In this document: positions 24,818 to 31,707 of the stretch, piece by piece
How positions within the stretch are numbered: the stretch's first letter is position 1
How the letters are laid out: each line of letters opens with the position of its first letter
Origin: an uncultured Elusimicrobium sp.
Lineage (GTDB): Bacteria > Elusimicrobiota > Elusimicrobia > Elusimicrobiales > Elusimicrobiaceae
Direction: 5' to 3'
Assembly: GCA_947305555.1 (NCBI GenBank)
Contig: CAMZDW010000010.1
Location: forward strand, 1-34,585
DNA length: 34,585 nt
The notes under the pieces: generated by a model
What the model was told of the DNA's origin: nothing
The model's input: only the letters and a program-made list of their open reading frames with translations
The model's database searches: none
Position numbers and translations under genes: made by a program

Positions 24818-26065
24818 ATGGAAAAAACAAAGATACTTTATTTCATCACGCGGATGGATCAAGGTGGTGCACAAAACAGTGTGCTAACTACCATGAAAAC
24901 GATTAACAAACAGCAGTTTGAAGTTTTTTTAGCTACCGGACGTGGAGGACGTTTGGATGGAAAAATCAAACAGGACTCTTCCCACTTGTTCTTTATTTCA
25001 GCACTCCGCCATCCCGTGCATCCCAAATACGTACTGCACGATTTTTGGGCTATTTTACAAATGGGCCGCGTGCTACGCCGTGTCAAACCGGATATCGTAC
25101 ATACTAACGCCCCAAAGGCGGGGATTTTAGGCCGTATTGCCGCACGGATTTTTTGGCGAAGAGCCAAAGTAGTACATACGTTTCACGGACTTGGGTTTGC
25201 TAAAGAGCATGGCGAAAAGCAGTTTAAATTTTTCGTATCTGTGGAAAAATTCTGTGCCAAATTTACGGACGTACTTGTGTTTGTATCTCGTAAAAACGCA
25301 ATGGAAGCAAAACAACTGGGCATTGGAAAGAGTGTTCGTACCGAACTTATTCGTGCCGGGATTAGTTTTACGCCGATTTTACCGCTAAAATTTGATCCTG
25401 TTGCCAAAAAAGCTTCGCTTAAAATTCCGGCTAATGCCAAAGTTGTGCTGGCACTGGCGAATTTTAAACCGCTTAAAAACCCTATTCATTTTGTATTGGC
25501 CGCTTACAAAGTGCTTAGCCAAATGAAAAATGTTTACTTCATTTTTACGGGAGAAGGTCCGCTGAAACAAACAGCGGAAAATTTAGCCAAAAATTTGAGC
25601 ATTGAAAAGCAAGTCCTATTTCCCGGGTGGCGGAATGATGCTTTGGAATTATTAGCGATTAGTGATGTGTTTGCCAGTGTTTCGCTTCGGGAAGGGTTAC
25701 CCATGTCGCTGTTGGAAGCGATGGCCATGCGTGTGCCGGCTGTGTGCTACAATGTGGACGGTATCAGCGAAGTAGTTACGGATAACAAAACGGGCTTTTT
25801 AGTGCCGCCCAATGACATTAATTTATTTGCGGAAAAAGTGAAAGTGCTTTTGCGTCACACGTCTCTTCGGGAACGTTTTGAAGCGGCCATTGATCACCGG
25901 GATTTTGCAGAATTTACGGCGACCACCATGGTTAAAAAACAAGAGCGGCTGTATCGCAGTTTAGTGCCTCCTACCAAAAAAAATGGTGGGAAAAGACATT
26001 TCTTCCGTCGGCGTCGCTATACGAAAAAATTCAACCAGGGAGTGAAAAATGGACTACGCAGTTAA
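24818..26065 (+). CDS. GT4-family (GT-B) glycosyltransferase
   Basis: 415 aa. It transfers a sugar from an activated donor to an unknown acceptor, probably a cell-surface glycan; the enzyme is cytoplasmic or membrane-attached. N-terminal acceptor half begins KILYFITRMDQGGAQNSV, the GGA loop usual for GT4. The C-terminal donor half has NFKPLKNPIHFV, FTGEGPLK, LFPGWR, and the nucleotide-sugar motif SLREGLPMSLLEAMAM (E-x7-E) followed by DGISEVV and GFLVPP. A basic tail ends the protein (about 385-415, KKNGGKRHFFRRRRYTKK). It starts directly after the stop of the SpoIID-like gene and its end overlaps the next gene by 17 nt, so the three are translationally linked. Confidence 0.92.
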   Translation: MEKTKILYFITRMDQGGAQNSVLTTMKTINKQQFEVFLATGRGGRLDGKIKQDSSHLFFISALRHPVHPKYVLHDFWAILQMGRVLRRVKPDIVHTNAPKAGILGRIAARIFWRRAKVVHTFHGLGFAKEHGEKQFKFFVSVEKFCAKFTDVLVFVSRKNAMEAKQLGIGKSVRTELIRAGISFTPILPLKFDPVAKKASLKIPANAKVVLALANFKPLKNPIHFVLAAYKVLSQMKNVYFIFTGEGPLKQTAENLAKNLSIEKQVLFPGWRNDALELLAISDVFASVSLREGLPMSLLEAMAMRVPAVCYNVDGISEVVTDNKTGFLVPPNDINLFAEKVKVLLRHTSLRERFEAAIDHRDFAEFTATTMVKKQERLYRSLVPPTKKNGGKRHFFRRRRYTKKFNQGVKNGLRS

Positions 26066-27746
26066 CGAGTTAGAACAAGAAGTATTAAATGCTTCGCGCG
26101 AACTGGTGCAGAAAAAAATTAAACCTTTGCGTGCCGAGATGGACGAAAAGGAACAGTTTTCACAAGAAATGTTAGAAGCATATCGTGCGGCGAATATGTT
26201 TGGTTTGTGGTTACCAAAAGAGTATGGCGGATTAGGGGGAGGAATTACCTGCCTGGCGATGTCGTTTGAGGAACTTTCGCGCGGATGTGCCGGCTTGGCT
26301 TTAACTCCGGGAACGTCTGCTTTAGGGGCCATTCCCATGTTTTTGGCCGCTACCAAAGAACAACGTGACCGTTGGTGCCCGGATCTTGCCAGCGGCAAAA
26401 AATTGTGGGCGTTTGCGCTAACAGAGCCGGAAGCTGGGAGCGATGCAACTGCCCTAAAAACCACTGCCATTAAAGATGGCGATTTTTATGTGGTCAACGG
26501 TACCAAACACTTTATTTCTACCGGCAAAGAAGCTGATTTTTATACCGTAGTTGTCAATACTAATCCCAGCCGCGGTGCACGTGGAATTTCACTTTTAGTG
26601 CTTGAAAAAGGCATGCCCGGGTTTACGTTTGGCAAAAAAGAATCAAAGATGGGAATCCGTTCCAACCCGACGTATGAACTTATTTTTGAAAATGTGCGCG
26701 TGCCAAAAGAAAATTTACTGGGCAGCGAAGGCCGCGGTCTTTTATATGTACAGGAAACGCTAGACTATTCTCGCCCAGGTGTGGCGGCGCAGGCAGTAGG
26801 CATTGCGCAAGGCGCGTTGGACGTTACAATTCCTTATTTGAAAACACGCAAACAATTTGGCCAACCAATTATTACTTTCCAAGCCTTGGGGCATAAAGTC
26901 GCCGAATTGGCGGCTAAAACGGAAGCCGGCCGGGCCATGGTGTATAATTTGACACACCGTATGGATCAGGAATGGTTCCCGGCGGTAAAAAATGCGATGG
27001 CTAACGGAACAACAGTGCATGATGAACTTAAAAAGTTAAAGGGAGCTCGTTGGACAAAATATAGCGCAGAAGCCAAGTTGTTCTGTTCTAATGTCGCGAT
27101 GGAAGTTGCCGATGAATGTGTAACGCTGTGTGGCGGAATTGCTTATATGCGCGATTTCCCGTTAGAGAAGTATATGCGTGATGCCAAAGTTACACAAATT
27201 TACGAAGGAACTGTGCATATCCAAAAGAACGAAATTTTGAACGCACTTATTAAAGAATATGCGGCCAGCGGTACTGCGGAAGTAAATCCTCCCGCGCATA
27301 AAGCAGGTACGCTCAATGAACTGTTGCGTGATTATCACAAAAAACATACTTCGTCAGTACAGCCAGAAGAAGGCAAAGTGGATATTTCTCAAGCGGAAGT
27401 AGTCGTGGCCGGCGGCCGCGGCGTAGGCAGCAAGGAAGGATTTTTACTCCTTCAAAAATTAGCTGACAAATTAGGCGGCGTGGTGGGTGCTACCCGCCCG
27501 GCAGCGGATAACGGATGGATTGATTCCCGTTATCAAATTGGTGTGACGGGGCGTACGGTTAAACCAAAGCTATATATTGCCTGTGGAATTTCGGGTCAAA
27601 TGCATCATATGTCCGGTGTAAACGGAGCCGACGTGATTGTAGCAATTAACAAGGACCCCAATGCGCCGATTATGAAAATGGCACACTATGCTGTGGAGGG
27701 GGATTTGCATGAAGTGATTCCTTCCCTCTTAGAAGCATTGAAATAA
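26049..27746 (+). CDS. Acyl-CoA dehydrogenase fused to the FAD-binding domain of ETF-alpha
   Basis: 565 aa. Residues 1-395 are a full acyl-CoA dehydrogenase: LPKEYGGLGGG, ALTEPEAGSDA, GTKHFISTG, RKQFGQPI and YEGTVHIQ with catalytic base Glu386. It would reduce or oxidise short-chain acyl-CoA through FAD. After a linker (about 396-445), residues about 446-565 match the C-terminal FAD domain of electron-transfer flavoprotein alpha (VVVAGGRGVGSKEGF, VVGATRPAADNGW, QIGVTGRTVKP, LYIACGISGQMHH, VIVAINKDPNAPI). The N-terminal ETF-alpha domain and ETF-beta are absent from this protein and window. The fusion places an electron-accepting FAD next to the dehydrogenase. The start is preceded by GGGAG and overlaps the glycosyltransferase gene. 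Confidence 0.93.
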   Translation: MDYAVNELEQEVLNASRELVQKKIKPLRAEMDEKEQFSQEMLEAYRAANMFGLWLPKEYGGLGGGITCLAMSFEELSRGCAGLALTPGTSALGAIPMFLAATKEQRDRWCPDLASGKKLWAFALTEPEAGSDATALKTTAIKDGDFYVVNGTKHFISTGKEADFYTVVVNTNPSRGARGISLLVLEKGMPGFTFGKKESKMGIRSNPTYELIFENVRVPKENLLGSEGRGLLYVQETLDYSRPGVAAQAVGIAQGALDVTIPYLKTRKQFGQPIITFQALGHKVAELAAKTEAGRAMVYNLTHRMDQEWFPAVKNAMANGTTVHDELKKLKGARWTKYSAEAKLFCSNVAMEVADECVTLCGGIAYMRDFPLEKYMRDAKVTQIYEGTVHIQKNEILNALIKEYAASGTAEVNPPAHKAGTLNELLRDYHKKHTSSVQPEEGKVDISQAEVVVAGGRGVGSKEGFLLLQKLADKLGGVVGATRPAADNGWIDSRYQIGVTGRTVKPKLYIACGISGQMHHMSGVNGADVIVAINKDPNAPIMKMAHYAVEGDLHEVIPSLLEALK

Positions 27747-27776
27747 TAACGGCTGATATTAAGTTTCGCAAAATGC

Positions 27777-27807
27777 AGAAAAACGGCAATGAAGAATTGC
27801 CGTTTTT
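27777..27807. terminator. Bidirectional terminator after the fusion gene
   Basis: AAACGGCAAT (27781-27790), loop, ATTGCCGTTT (27796-27805) then T-run; separates the convergent fusion and methyltransferase genes. Confidence 0.85.
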
Positions 27808-27808
27808 C

Positions 27809-29053
27809 TTATAGCTTTTTAATAGCCCAGTTTTTGGGATAGAGATTGTTCGCGCGCTCCCCTAAGTTTTTCATAAAACCCAGTGCATAGCCCCGGTAAG
27901 TAACCAGCACAAATCCGCGTGGTGTGTCCGGCGGCAGTATCAAACTTTCCCGGTGTAAATAACGTTGCGCCTGCTCTAGCGTTAGTTCCGCTTGCGGGTA
28001 AGTCCCCGGGAGGGTGGTTATGGATAAGGCTTGTGCAATGGAGGGAATTTTTTCTTTTCCTTTTATTTCTTCGGTGACGATTCCATCCGATAATAAGTGA
28101 AGAATACGGTTTTTCTTCGCTTGTTCTCGTAGCGAAGAAGGCAGCGTAGCGCGTTCAGGACCGACTCTTGTTTTTCGCAATATCGCCATAAATAATCCCT
28201 CGCTTTGCGTTAGCCCTGGAATAAAACGGTATACGGGTTGTTGAAAACCTGTTAGGAGCGATCCGGTAAGGTGCCAATGCTCTTGAGTAGAAACGGGTAA
28301 AACTTCGGCACCCAGTTCTTCTGCAATAAAGCGCACATTTTCTTCATTTTCCTGCGTATTAAAAGTGCAAGTGCTATAAATTAATAGCCCTCCCTGTCGT
28401 AAACAAGGCCAAATATCACGCAGAATTTTACGTTGCCGTTCTTGGCAGAAGTGCACATTTTGCAAACTCCATTCATTAATCGCATTTGCATCCCGGCGGA
28501 ACAATCCTTCGCCGGAACAAGGAACATCCGCCAAGATTACGTCAAAGGCTAAATTCGTTTTTGAAAATTCGTGCGGGAAATTGTGGGTGACCAGGGCGTC
28601 CGGATGGCCTTGTTTGAGCATATTTTCTAAAAGAATATTTGCTCGTCGGCGGTCGGGCTCGTTACTAATCAGGACAGAGCCGGGAGGTAAAGCCGCACGC
28701 ATGAGGGTAGATTTTCCGCCGGGAGCGGCACATAAATCTAGGGCACTGACCGGGGAAGTAACATGCTCCCGGAGCACATGGTCTAAAAATAATGAACCGG
28801 CTTCTTGCACATAATACACACCGGCGTGCAACAATGGGTCTAACGTGAAATGCGGCCGCTCGGAAAGCCAATAGGCCTGGCTACACCAAGGAATAGGGGT
28901 TTGTCCACTAAACAGTATACTATCCCGACATTTGAAAGGATTTAGGCGAATGCTGACGGGAACGTTTTCGTCAAACGACTGCATAAAACGTTGCCAACGT
29001 TGTTTGCCGAATAAAGCAGACGTATAGGTCGTAAAATCTTGGGGTAGTTGCAT
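27809..29053 (-). CDS. RNA m5C methyltransferase, NOL1/Nop2/Sun family (RsmF-like)
   Basis: 414 aa. SAM-dependent methylation of cytosine-5 in RNA, most likely rRNA, in the cytoplasm. Motif I LDLCAAPGGKST (about 105-116), motif IV ADVPCSGEGLF with one catalytic Cys, motif VI IYSTCTFNTQENEENV with the second. The C-terminal about 130 residues (GLFMAILRKT onward, HRESLILPPDTPRGFVLV) look like the RsmF-type extra domain, as opposed to RsmB whose extension is N-terminal. The chosen start is ATG 29053 (MQLPQDF); an in-frame ATG at 29068 is 15 nt upstream but lies in the promoter -10. No Shine-Dalgarno is seen, only TACAAT ending 6 nt before. Confidence 0.9.
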   Translation of the reverse strand: MQLPQDFTTYTSALFGKQRWQRFMQSFDENVPVSIRLNPFKCRDSILFSGQTPIPWCSQAYWLSERPHFTLDPLLHAGVYYVQEAGSLFLDHVLREHVTSPVSALDLCAAPGGKSTLMRAALPPGSVLISNEPDRRRANILLENMLKQGHPDALVTHNFPHEFSKTNLAFDVILADVPCSGEGLFRRDANAINEWSLQNVHFCQERQRKILRDIWPCLRQGGLLIYSTCTFNTQENEENVRFIAEELGAEVLPVSTQEHWHLTGSLLTGFQQPVYRFIPGLTQSEGLFMAILRKTRVGPERATLPSSLREQAKKNRILHLLSDGIVTEEIKGKEKIPSIAQALSITTLPGTYPQAELTLEQAQRYLHRESLILPPDTPRGFVLVTYRGYALGFMKNLGERANNLYPKNWAIKKL

Positions 29054-29065
29054 GGTGTTATTGTA
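29054..29065 (-). promoter_or_regulatory. Promoter -10 giving a leaderless methyltransferase mRNA
   Basis: The minus strand reads TACAAT (29065-29060) then six bases then ATG (29053), the same spacing as for clpP and the spoIID-like gene. No ribosome-binding site is present. Confidence 0.5.
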
Positions 29066-29141
29066 CAATTATTTATTCAAATTTGTCTTAGTAAGTAGTA
29101 TTCTTTAGATTTTTCGTAGCATAGTAAGGTACAAACCATAG

Positions 29142-29609
29142 TTATTTTATCCAATAGGCTTTTTCACCCCCGATGATTTCGGGGGTATTTTCATTATGTG
29201 CTTGCGTGATACAAAAATCTTCCCCGGCACTGTTTATCGGTACACAATTAAGTCGTGCAAAATTATGCGTGGTTACCAGTTTGTAACGTGCGTGGGTATC
29301 TTCTTTTAGTTGCGTGAATTCCGCTTCCCAGCAAATTTCGTTGGGATCTGTTTTTTCGCGGCAAACTAATTGCCCGGTAAAATAATTTAATTTTGTTTGC
29401 TGTAATCTATCAGTAATGCGGTCGGCCTGTTGCTGTGATAGAGAAGCCCCGGTAACCCAATTTTTTTGCCGGCCCCATAGTGTAACAACTTCGGTAATGC
29501 GAGCACTTTCTACGGCGTGGAAGTAATAAGGCAGGGCAACACCCACCAAAATGGTCACGATCGTAACCACTACTAACATTTCCAGTAATGAAAAACCGGC
29601 AGACTTCAT
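29142..29609 (-). CDS. Type IV pilin-like protein 6, coupled to an AlbA_2 gene
   Basis: 155 aa. Short leader MKSAG, then FSLLEMLVVVTIVTILVGVALPYY with Glu+5, a complete class III prepilin signal and hydrophobic N-terminal helix. The globular part has four cysteines and a C-terminal EIIGGEKAYWIK. It is assembled in or on the membrane by a type IV pilus machine that is not in this window. Its ATG (29609-29607) overlaps the stop of the upstream AlbA_2 gene in an ATGA junction, an unusual partner for a pilin. It is separate from the 66-2800 operon and could be a dispersed minor pilin. Confidence 0.87.
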   Translation of the reverse strand: MKSAGFSLLEMLVVVTIVTILVGVALPYYFHAVESARITEVVTLWGRQKNWVTGASLSQQQADRITDRLQQTKLNYFTGQLVCREKTDPNEICWEAEFTQLKEDTHARYKLVTTHNFARLNCVPINSAGEDFCITQAHNENTPEIIGGEKAYWIK

Positions 29610-30790
29610 ATAGCCTCGCGAAGTAGTTTTTCCGTCAATGATTTGATTTCTTCGTTGGAAAGTTGCAAGCCCAAAGACCAGGCAACTTCATGTAATAAAC
29701 TTTCCAAAATGAAGGGGAGTTCGGTTTGAAGTTCCGTTTGGGAAAAAGAACGATCTAAACGCAGGTAGTCTTCCAACATCGTGGATTGTCGGTTTAAGAA
29801 TAAAGCACGCCGTGCACAAAGATGTTCTAATTTTAAACGGAAAGAAAGGGGGCCTCCGCTGGCCAGTTTATCTAAAAATTTGCGGGCCGTTAAAAAGAAC
29901 AGCGTAATATTTTGAGCCAGCGTTTCAAAACGAATGATGCTACCTACATGCCCATTTACCATTTCTTCCGCAGAAACCACTTGCTTATTCATAATCAGCC
30001 CATAGGCGTTAAATTCGGTCATTTTGTATTCTGCGCGTTTGTTGGAGATAATCACCATCCCGTCTTGGACGGGCAGGAGGGGAAAATCCGGGTTGGCCAT
30101 TGTACCATAAGGAGCGCGTGCGGCTGCACTGGTAATGAAATCGGGCAATTTTTTATAACTGGCTAGGGGTTCATCCGGGTAAGTAGGTAAAATAGACAAG
30201 GTGCAAACAGCCTCTTGTTGTATATTTGCAGTTCGTGTTTTTAGATAATTTTCGAAATGGCTTTCGGCCTTGTCATACAGAATATGACGTAAATTTTCAG
30301 ATTTTCTGCGGTGGTCCAACAGCCAGGGTAATTTTTCGGGATGAACAATTGCTTCCGGGCGGCTGGATTGCCCTGTACGGATGTAGGCTCGTTTTAATTT
30401 GCCCACAAGATGGGGCGTTAAATTACTCTGCGGAATTTGAATTACCACAAACATCCGATCCCCTGTTTTATTGACGCAAATGTTAATATCCACAAACACA
30501 ATAGGGTCAATGTATACTTGGATAATATCTTCAATACTGTTTCGTAGTTTTTCGTGATAGGGAATCCCGGTAAATGGAGGGCAGGGCTTGTCATTACGGT
30601 CATCCTGTACCCCGATAATTACCACTCCTCCCAACGCATTAGCAAACGAGGCAATCGTTTTGGCAAATTTTTCGTGATTTTTGGGCAGTAAATACTTATA
30701 GTCCAACTGTTTGCCCTCCGGTAATTGACGTTGGCAAAAATGGACAATGTCCTCAAAGGTTAATTCATGAAACGGTTTATCAAAAAACAT
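29606..30790 (-). CDS. AlbA_2 (Schlafen-like, divergent AAA_4) domain protein
   Basis: 394 aa. ATG 30790 (MFFDKPF) was chosen: GAGG lies 7 nt upstream; the ATG at 30796 is only one nt from it. Residues about 5-135 fit the AlbA_2/Schlafen domain: LDYKYLLP, KFAKTIASFANALGGVVIIGVQDD (the conserved FAN..GG..IGV core), DRMFVVIQIPQS and KRAYIRTGQSSRPE. The family binds nucleic acids or acts as a regulator, and some members are nucleases; no function is established here. The C-terminal half (about 200-394) is helical with no domain I can name. It is cytoplasmic and is translated together with a pilin-like gene, so a regulatory role on that pilin is conceivable (inference). Confidence 0.82.
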   Translation of the reverse strand: MFFDKPFHELTFEDIVHFCQRQLPEGKQLDYKYLLPKNHEKFAKTIASFANALGGVVIIGVQDDRNDKPCPPFTGIPYHEKLRNSIEDIIQVYIDPIVFVDINICVNKTGDRMFVVIQIPQSNLTPHLVGKLKRAYIRTGQSSRPEAIVHPEKLPWLLDHRRKSENLRHILYDKAESHFENYLKTRTANIQQEAVCTLSILPTYPDEPLASYKKLPDFITSAAARAPYGTMANPDFPLLPVQDGMVIISNKRAEYKMTEFNAYGLIMNKQVVSAEEMVNGHVGSIIRFETLAQNITLFFLTARKFLDKLASGGPLSFRLKLEHLCARRALFLNRQSTMLEDYLRLDRSFSQTELQTELPFILESLLHEVAWSLGLQLSNEEIKSLTEKLLREAI

Positions 30791-30802
30791 ACGCATACCT
30801 CG

Positions 30803-30851
30803 TTGGTTTGGTCCCTCAAATTTATTATAATAAAATTAATTGTTTCTGCAA
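30803..30851. promoter_or_regulatory. Overlapping divergent promoters for the AlbA_2 and MgtE-like genes
   Basis: Plus strand: TTGGTT (30803-30808), 17 nt, TATAAT (30826-30831). Minus strand: TTGCAG (30851-30846), 16 nt, TATAAT (30829-30824). The palindrome TTATTATAATAA supplies both -10 boxes, so polymerase cannot occupy both at once. Confidence 0.65.
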
Positions 30852-30863
30852 GGTGTAATTGAT

Positions 30864-31607
30864 ATGAATGAACCTATTCGCGCATTGGCAAACGAAATAA
30901 CGGAAAAGTTTATCTTGGCCGCCCCGGACCGAGCCGCACAGGCATTGGAAACGTTGGCCACCCATGAGATTTTACTGTTGCTTTCTCCGTTAAAGGCGCA
31001 AACGTTGGTTTCGTGTTTTAACGCTATGCAGCCGGCAAAAGCTGCAGCGGTATTGCGCCGTTTGCCACTCAAACAAGCGACTCATATCCTCATGCATTTG
31101 GAAATTACGCAAGCCTCCCGGCTGATGCAAGAATTTTCAGGGCCGTTTCGGGAGCGAATTTCAGCGGCGCTTCCCACTTCTTTCTTGCAGATTTTGCAAG
31201 AATCTTCTTCCTATGCCCCCGGTAGTGCCGGGTGTTTGATGTCAACCGATTTTGTAGCAGTCAAAACGGAGGCTAAAGTGGCGCAGTTGGTGGACCGTTT
31301 AAAAACATTGCCTCGTGCTAAATTACCGGCTGCATGCTTTGTCACAAGCAAAGACGGCGTGTTGAAAGGATTTATCCGGACCGGGGAACTGGCATTTTAC
31401 AGCGTTGATTCTGTATGCGGTTCCGTGATGACTCCTTGCGAGGGGATTTCTCCACAACTAGCAGAGGAAGCACTGGAAGAACGGTTGAATTCGTCAGAAA
31501 CAGATTTGCTGCCTGTAGTAAATGAAAAGCAGGTGTTGGTAGGCGTTTTAAATCGCTGGATGGTGCAAACCCCTAAGAAACCCTTTTGGAAAAAATGGGC
31601 CTCTTAA
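30864..31607 (+). CDS. Stand-alone MgtE N-domain plus CBS-pair protein (no membrane domain)
   Basis: 247 aa soluble protein. Residues about 1-115 resemble the helical MgtE N domain (superhelix of short helices, ILLLLSPLKAQTLVSCFNAM, AAAVLRRLPLKQATHILMHL). Residues about 120-235 are a pair of CBS motifs (SAGCLMSTDFVAVKTEA, GVLKGFIRTGELAF; GSVMTPCEGIS, LLPVVNEKQVLVGVLNRW). In MgtE these cytosolic domains sense Mg2+ and gate the channel, but the five-helix pore is missing here and the protein ends with KKPFWKKWAS. It may sense Mg2+ or nucleotides for another partner. AAGGTG lies just upstream of ATG 30864; an in-frame ATG at 30840 is inside the predicted start of transcription. Confidence 0.8.
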   Translation: MNEPIRALANEITEKFILAAPDRAAQALETLATHEILLLLSPLKAQTLVSCFNAMQPAKAAAVLRRLPLKQATHILMHLEITQASRLMQEFSGPFRERISAALPTSFLQILQESSSYAPGSAGCLMSTDFVAVKTEAKVAQLVDRLKTLPRAKLPAACFVTSKDGVLKGFIRTGELAFYSVDSVCGSVMTPCEGISPQLAEEALEERLNSSETDLLPVVNEKQVLVGVLNRWMVQTPKKPFWKKWAS

Positions 31608-31663
31608 ATTCTATTGTATTGTGCTTAATTTTTTGTTTGGGTTGTGGTACCATTTGAATAATC

Positions 31664-31691
31664 TTGTTTTTTCAAATTAGTTGTGTATAAT
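31664..31691 (+). promoter_or_regulatory. Promoter of the GH3 gene
   Basis: TTGTTT (31664-31669), 16-nt spacer, TATAAT (31686-31691). The predicted leader is about 10 nt, with purine-rich GGAGG just before the ATG. Confidence 0.6.
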
Positions 31692-31707
31692 AGGAGATGG
31701 AGGCGTT

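Noticed and set aside
24818-26065. Horizontal acquisition of the glycosyltransferase
   Set aside because: Base composition and codon use look like the neighbours, and there is no mobile-element trace at either end.
30791-30796. ATG 30796 as the AlbA_2 start
   Set aside because: It is only one base from the GAGG ribosome site; ATG 30790 has a normal 7-nt spacing.
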